Shown here one piece after another: positions 59,317 through 64,000 of a stretch of 64,000 nucleotides of DNA. Positions within the stretch are counted from its first letter, which is position 1. Every line of letters begins with the position of its first letter. Source of the DNA: Bacillus sp. NEB1478 (GTDB taxonomy: Bacteria; Bacillota; Bacilli; Bacillales; Fictibacillaceae). A model generated the notes under the pieces. That model did not search any database. It was not told the origin of the DNA and worked only from the letters and a program-made list of their open reading frames with translations. Made by a program: the position numbers and the translations under genes. The stretch is taken from the NCBI RefSeq assembly GCF_031582965.1, contig NZ_CP134049.1:3720001-3784000 (forward strand). Direction: 5' to 3'.

Positions 59317-59856
59317 TTATTTACCTGTTTTACCTTCTTTACGGCGTACGAATTCACCTTCGTAACGAATACCTTTACCTTTGTAAGGCTCTGGTGCACG
59401 AACTGAACGGATGTTTGCAGCAACTTCTCCAACACGTTGCTTGTCAATACCCTTAACGATTACCTTTGTGTTTGAAGGTACTTCGATGTCGATTCCTTGT
59501 TCAGGAACGATTTCAACAGGGTGGGAGTAACCAACGTTAAGTACAAGCTTGTTACCAGCTTTAGATGCACGGTAACCAACACCAATGATGTCAAGAGCTC
59601 TTTCATATCCGTTTGTTACACCAATTACCATGTTGTTTAATACGCTGCGAGTAGTACCGTGTAGTGCACGGTGCTCTTTGTGGTCGCTCGGGCGTTCCAC
59701 TGTAATTTGGTTATCTTGTAGATTGATTTTAATGTCAGCATTAAATTTGCGCGAAAGTTCACCTTTAGGGCCTTTTACAGATACAGTGTTGTCAGAAGCA
59801 ACATTGATCGTAACGCCGCTTGGAACTTCAATCAGTTTGTTTCCTACGCGAGACAT
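59317..59856 (-). CDS. rplF: Ribosomal protein L6
   Basis: 179 residues. [48 protein letters not shown]. Confidence 0.98.
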   Translation of the reverse strand: MSRVGNKLIEVPSGVTINVASDNTVSVKGPKGELSRKFNADIKINLQDNQITVERPSDHKEHRALHGTTRSVLNNMVIGVTNGYERALDIIGVGYRASKAGNKLVLNVGYSHPVEIVPEQGIDIEVPSNTKVIVKGIDKQRVGEVAANIRSVRAPEPYKGKGIRYEGEFVRRKEGKTGK

Positions 59857-59885
59857 GTTGACACCTCCATTCGCTTTTTATTACC

Positions 59886-60284
59886 TTACCAAACGTATGC
59901 TAGAACTTCGCCGCCCATTTTTGATTGGCGAGCTTCTTTATCAGTCATTAAACCTTTTGAAGTTGATACGATAGCAATTCCAAGTCCGCCAAGTACACGT
60001 GGCAGTTCAGTAGATTTTGCATATACACGTAGACCAGGCTTACTAATACGCTTAAGACCTGAGATTACGCGTTCGTTGTTAGAACCGTATTTAAGGAAGA
60101 TACGAATCATTCCTTGTTTGCTGTCTTCTACATATTCCACATCACGTACAAAGCCTTCACGCTTAAGGATTTCAGCAATTTCTTTCTTTGCGTTAGAAGC
60201 AGGAAGCTCCAACTTATCGTGACGAACAGTGTTAGCGTTGCGGATACGAGTTAGCATGTCTGCAATTGGATCTGTCATAACCAT
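59886..60284 (-). CDS. rpsH: Ribosomal protein S8
   Basis: 132 residues. [41 protein letters not shown]. Ribosome site AGGAGGT 8 bases before ATG at 60284. Confidence 0.98.
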   Translation of the reverse strand: MVMTDPIADMLTRIRNANTVRHDKLELPASNAKKEIAEILKREGFVRDVEYVEDSKQGMIRIFLKYGSNNERVISGLKRISKPGLRVYAKSTELPRVLGGLGIAIVSTSKGLMTDKEARQSKMGGEVLAYVW

Positions 60285-60316
60285 TACTAGTTACCTCCTT
60301 CCCTTTTTTCAGGGTT

Positions 60317-60526
<210 letters not shown>

Positions 60527-61066
60527 TTATTTTTGGAATGGCATTCCGACTTGAGTTAATAGCTCGCGAGCTTCCTCGTCAGTGTTCGCAGTCGTTACAA
60601 TAACGATGTCCATTCCGCGAACTTTGTTTACTTTATCGTAATCGATCTCAGGGAAGATCAATTGTTCTTTTACACCAAGTGTGTAGTTACCGCGACCATC
60701 GAAAGATTTCTTAGAAACCCCGCGGAAGTCACGAACACGTGGAAGGGATACGCTGATTAACTTATCAAGGAAGTCATACATGCGCTCTCCGCGAAGTGTA
60801 ACTTTTGATCCGATCGGCATACCTTCACGAAGTTTGAAACCAGCGATAGATTTCTTAGCACGAGTAATTACAGGCTTTTGACCAGCAATTGCAGTAAGTT
60901 CTTCAACAGCAGTATCCAAAACTTTAGAGTTAGAAACAGCTTCACCTACACCCATGTTAATTACGATTTTTTCAATCTTAGGTACTTGCATTACAGAAGT
61001 ATATTCAAACTTCTCCATTAGAGATGGCATGATCTCTGCTTTATATCTCTCTTGTAGACGGTTCAT
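60527..61066 (-). CDS. rplE: Ribosomal protein L5
   Basis: 179 residues from the ATG at 61066 (GGAGG upstream; the longer GTG start is rejected). [31 protein letters not shown]. Confidence 0.98.
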   Translation of the reverse strand: MNRLQERYKAEIMPSLMEKFEYTSVMQVPKIEKIVINMGVGEAVSNSKVLDTAVEELTAIAGQKPVITRAKKSIAGFKLREGMPIGSKVTLRGERMYDFLDKLISVSLPRVRDFRGVSKKSFDGRGNYTLGVKEQLIFPEIDYDKVNKVRGMDIVIVTTANTDEEARELLTQVGMPFQK

Positions 61067-61092
61067 TATGTGTCCTCCTTTCACTATGAGAC

Positions 61093-61410
61093 TTATTTAT
61101 CTAGGGTTTCACCAGATTTTTTGGCCACACGAACTTTTGTTCCATCAACTGTTTTGTAACCTACACGAGTAGGAGCACCAGTTTTAGGGTCAAGAGGCAT
61201 TACGTTAGAAGCATGAATCGGTGCTTCTTGGCTAAGAATTCCGCCTTGCGGATTAGCCTGAGAAGGTTTAGCGTGTTTTTTAACAACGTTCACGCCTTCT
61301 ACAAGCACTCGGTTTTGCTTCGGATACGCTTCAAGGATCACACCTTGTTTGCCTTTATCCTTGCCGGAAATTACCTGAACTTTATCGCCTTTTTTCACAT
61401 GCAATGGCAT
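61093..61410 (-). CDS. rplX: Ribosomal protein L24
   Basis: 105 residues, KOW fold. [22 protein letters not shown]. Confidence 0.98.
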   Translation of the reverse strand: MPLHVKKGDKVQVISGKDKGKQGVILEAYPKQNRVLVEGVNVVKKHAKPSQANPQGGILSQEAPIHASNVMPLDPKTGAPTRVGYKTVDGTKVRVAKKSGETLDK

Positions 61411-61461
61411 TGTGATGTTGCACCTCCTTACAAGACAATAAACGCCTTGCTAGTAAATATA

Positions 61462-61830
61462 TTAAAGAACTTCTGGAGCAAGAGAAACGATTTTCATAAA
61501 TTGCTTGTCACGAAGTTCACGGGCTACTGGTCCGAAGATACGAGTTCCTCGAGGACCTTTGTCGTCTTTAACGATTACAGCCGCGTTCTCATCAAAGCGG
61601 ATGTAAGATCCGTCATTACGACGCATTCCACGCTTAGTACGTACCACTACCGCTTTAACTACGTCACCTTTCTTAACAACGCCGCCTGGTGTTGCAGACT
61701 TAACAGTACAAACGATAATGTCACCGATGTTAGCATACTTACGTCCAGAACCACCAAGAACTTTAATGCAAAGCACTTCTTTTGCACCAGAGTTATCAGC
61801 AACTCTTAAACGGGATTCTTGTTGAATCAT
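61462..61830 (-). CDS. rplN: Ribosomal protein L14
   Basis: 122 residues. [35 protein letters not shown]. Confidence 0.98.
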   Translation of the reverse strand: MIQQESRLRVADNSGAKEVLCIKVLGGSGRKYANIGDIIVCTVKSATPGGVVKKGDVVKAVVVRTKRGMRRNDGSYIRFDENAAVIVKDDKGPRGTRIFGPVARELRDKQFMKIVSLAPEVL

Positions 61831-61875
61831 GCGAATGGACCTCCTTTCGGATATATATATAATCCGAACAATTTA

Positions 61876-62139
61876 TTAAATAATTACTGCTTCTTCAACT
61901 ACTGACAATAGACGGAATCGCTTGTCTTTGGAAAGCGGACGCGTTTCCATAATTTTTACGATATCACCGATCTTAGCAGTGTTGTTTTCATCATGCGCTT
62001 TTAACTTTTTAGAGTATTTAACGCGCTTACTGTATAAAGAATGTGTCTTGTAAGTTTCTACAAGTACTGTAATCGTTTTGTCCATCTTGTCAGAAACAAC
62101 ACGACCAGTGTACACTTTGCGCTGGTTACGTTCACTCAT
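61876..62139 (-). CDS. rpsQ: Ribosomal protein S17
   Basis: 87 residues. [36 protein letters not shown]. Confidence 0.98.
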   Translation of the reverse strand: MSERNQRKVYTGRVVSDKMDKTITVLVETYKTHSLYSKRVKYSKKLKAHDENNTAKIGDIVKIMETRPLSKDKRFRLLSVVEEAVII

Positions 62140-62161
62140 TGTGCGAACCTCCTCTCAAGAA

Positions 62162-63451
<1,290 letters not shown>

Positions 63452-63454
63452 GTC

Positions 63455-63796
63455 TTAACCCTCCTTCTTTTCAGAAACAACGATTGTGATGTGGCTAGTA
63501 CGTTTGTTGATACGGCTTGCTCGACCCATCGCACGTGGACGGAATCTTTTAAGAGTAATACCTTCATCAACGAACGCTTGCTTGATCACTAAGTTGTTCG
63601 GTTCCATTTCATAGTTGTGTTCTGCGTTTGCAATAGCAGACTTAAGCACCTTTTCAATAACAGGAGAAGCTGCTTTAGGCGTCAAACGTAGAATCGCAAG
63701 TGCTTCACCTACTTGCTTACCTCGAATCAAGTCGATTACGATGCGAGCTTTACGAGGAGCAATACGCACTTGTTTAGCAATTGCTTTTGCTTCCAT
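63455..63796 (-). CDS. rplV: Ribosomal protein L22
   Basis: 113 residues. [20 protein letters not shown] and [20 protein letters not shown]. Confidence 0.98.
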   Translation of the reverse strand: MEAKAIAKQVRIAPRKARIVIDLIRGKQVGEALAILRLTPKAASPVIEKVLKSAIANAEHNYEMEPNNLVIKQAFVDEGITLKRFRPRAMGRASRINKRTSHITIVVSEKKEG

Positions 63797-63815
63797 TTTG
63801 TGTACCTCCCCTCAA

Positions 63816-64000
<185 letters not shown>

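Overview
The window is a low-GC Bacillaceae chromosome segment. The support is direct: SigX/RsiX and SigW/RsiW pairs, an arginase gene beside sigW, the cdaA-cdaR-glmM-glmS cluster with a glmS ribozyme, the sporulation/germination block pdaB-kbaA-gerD-salA-cwlD-ybaK, and the S10/spc/alpha ribosomal block in Bacillus order. The genus cannot be fixed by eye. Nearly all housekeeping genes lie on the minus strand, so the window runs backwards relative to the usual Bacillus map, with the oldest part of the ribosomal operon at the right end.

Region by region. 1-8.0 kb: truncated signal peptidase I, two VOC proteins, an LtaS-like enzyme, DUF6886, a metallophosphoesterase gene broken by an in-frame TGA, DUF899, and an SDR/QueA-like/VOC operon, then uvsE. 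8.2-15.9 kb: a periodic ATTAAGTCT array, an RND efflux permease with a palindromic operator on its promoter, an NlpC/P60 protein lacking its catalytic residues, sigX-rsiX with a textbook SigX autoregulatory promoter, and a GNAT-TetR operon with a perfect operator. 16-26.6 kb: a class A PBP with a low-complexity tail, DinB, YjcZ, two orphan oligopeptide-type permeases with a DUF4362 lipoprotein, a PNPOx protein, MerR-SRPBCC, a DUF962 protein, YerD and an NAD(P)-binding protein. 26.6-35.2 kb: glmS (ribozyme), glmM, cdaR, cdaA, rsiW, sigW, a Spo0E-like peptide and rocF. 35.4-41.6 kb: an rRNA operon (16S-23S-5S) followed by eight tRNAs, with two promoters and two terminators. 41.6-47 kb: sporulation and germination genes. 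47.1-64 kb: rpsI, rplM, truA, ecfT-A2-A1, a pair of palindromic repeats, then rplQ back to a partial rpsS.

The genes cluster around cell envelope control: GlmS and GlmM make the UDP-GlcNAc precursor, CdaA/CdaR make c-di-AMP, SigW/SigX sense envelope stress, and the PBP, LtaS-like protein, CwlD and PdaB build or remodel wall and cortex.

The least conventional observations are: two six-unit arrays of ATTAAGTCT with a 20-21 bp period at different loci, followed in the same register by a shared motif and ending at a terminator, with a partial third copy overlapping the 3' end of rsiW; the pseudoenzyme NlpC/P60; the TGA-interrupted phosphoesterase; the divergent QueA paralog in an SDR operon; and the repeat pair that separates ecfA1 from rplQ. 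No phage, insertion sequence, CRISPR array or classical defence island was seen.
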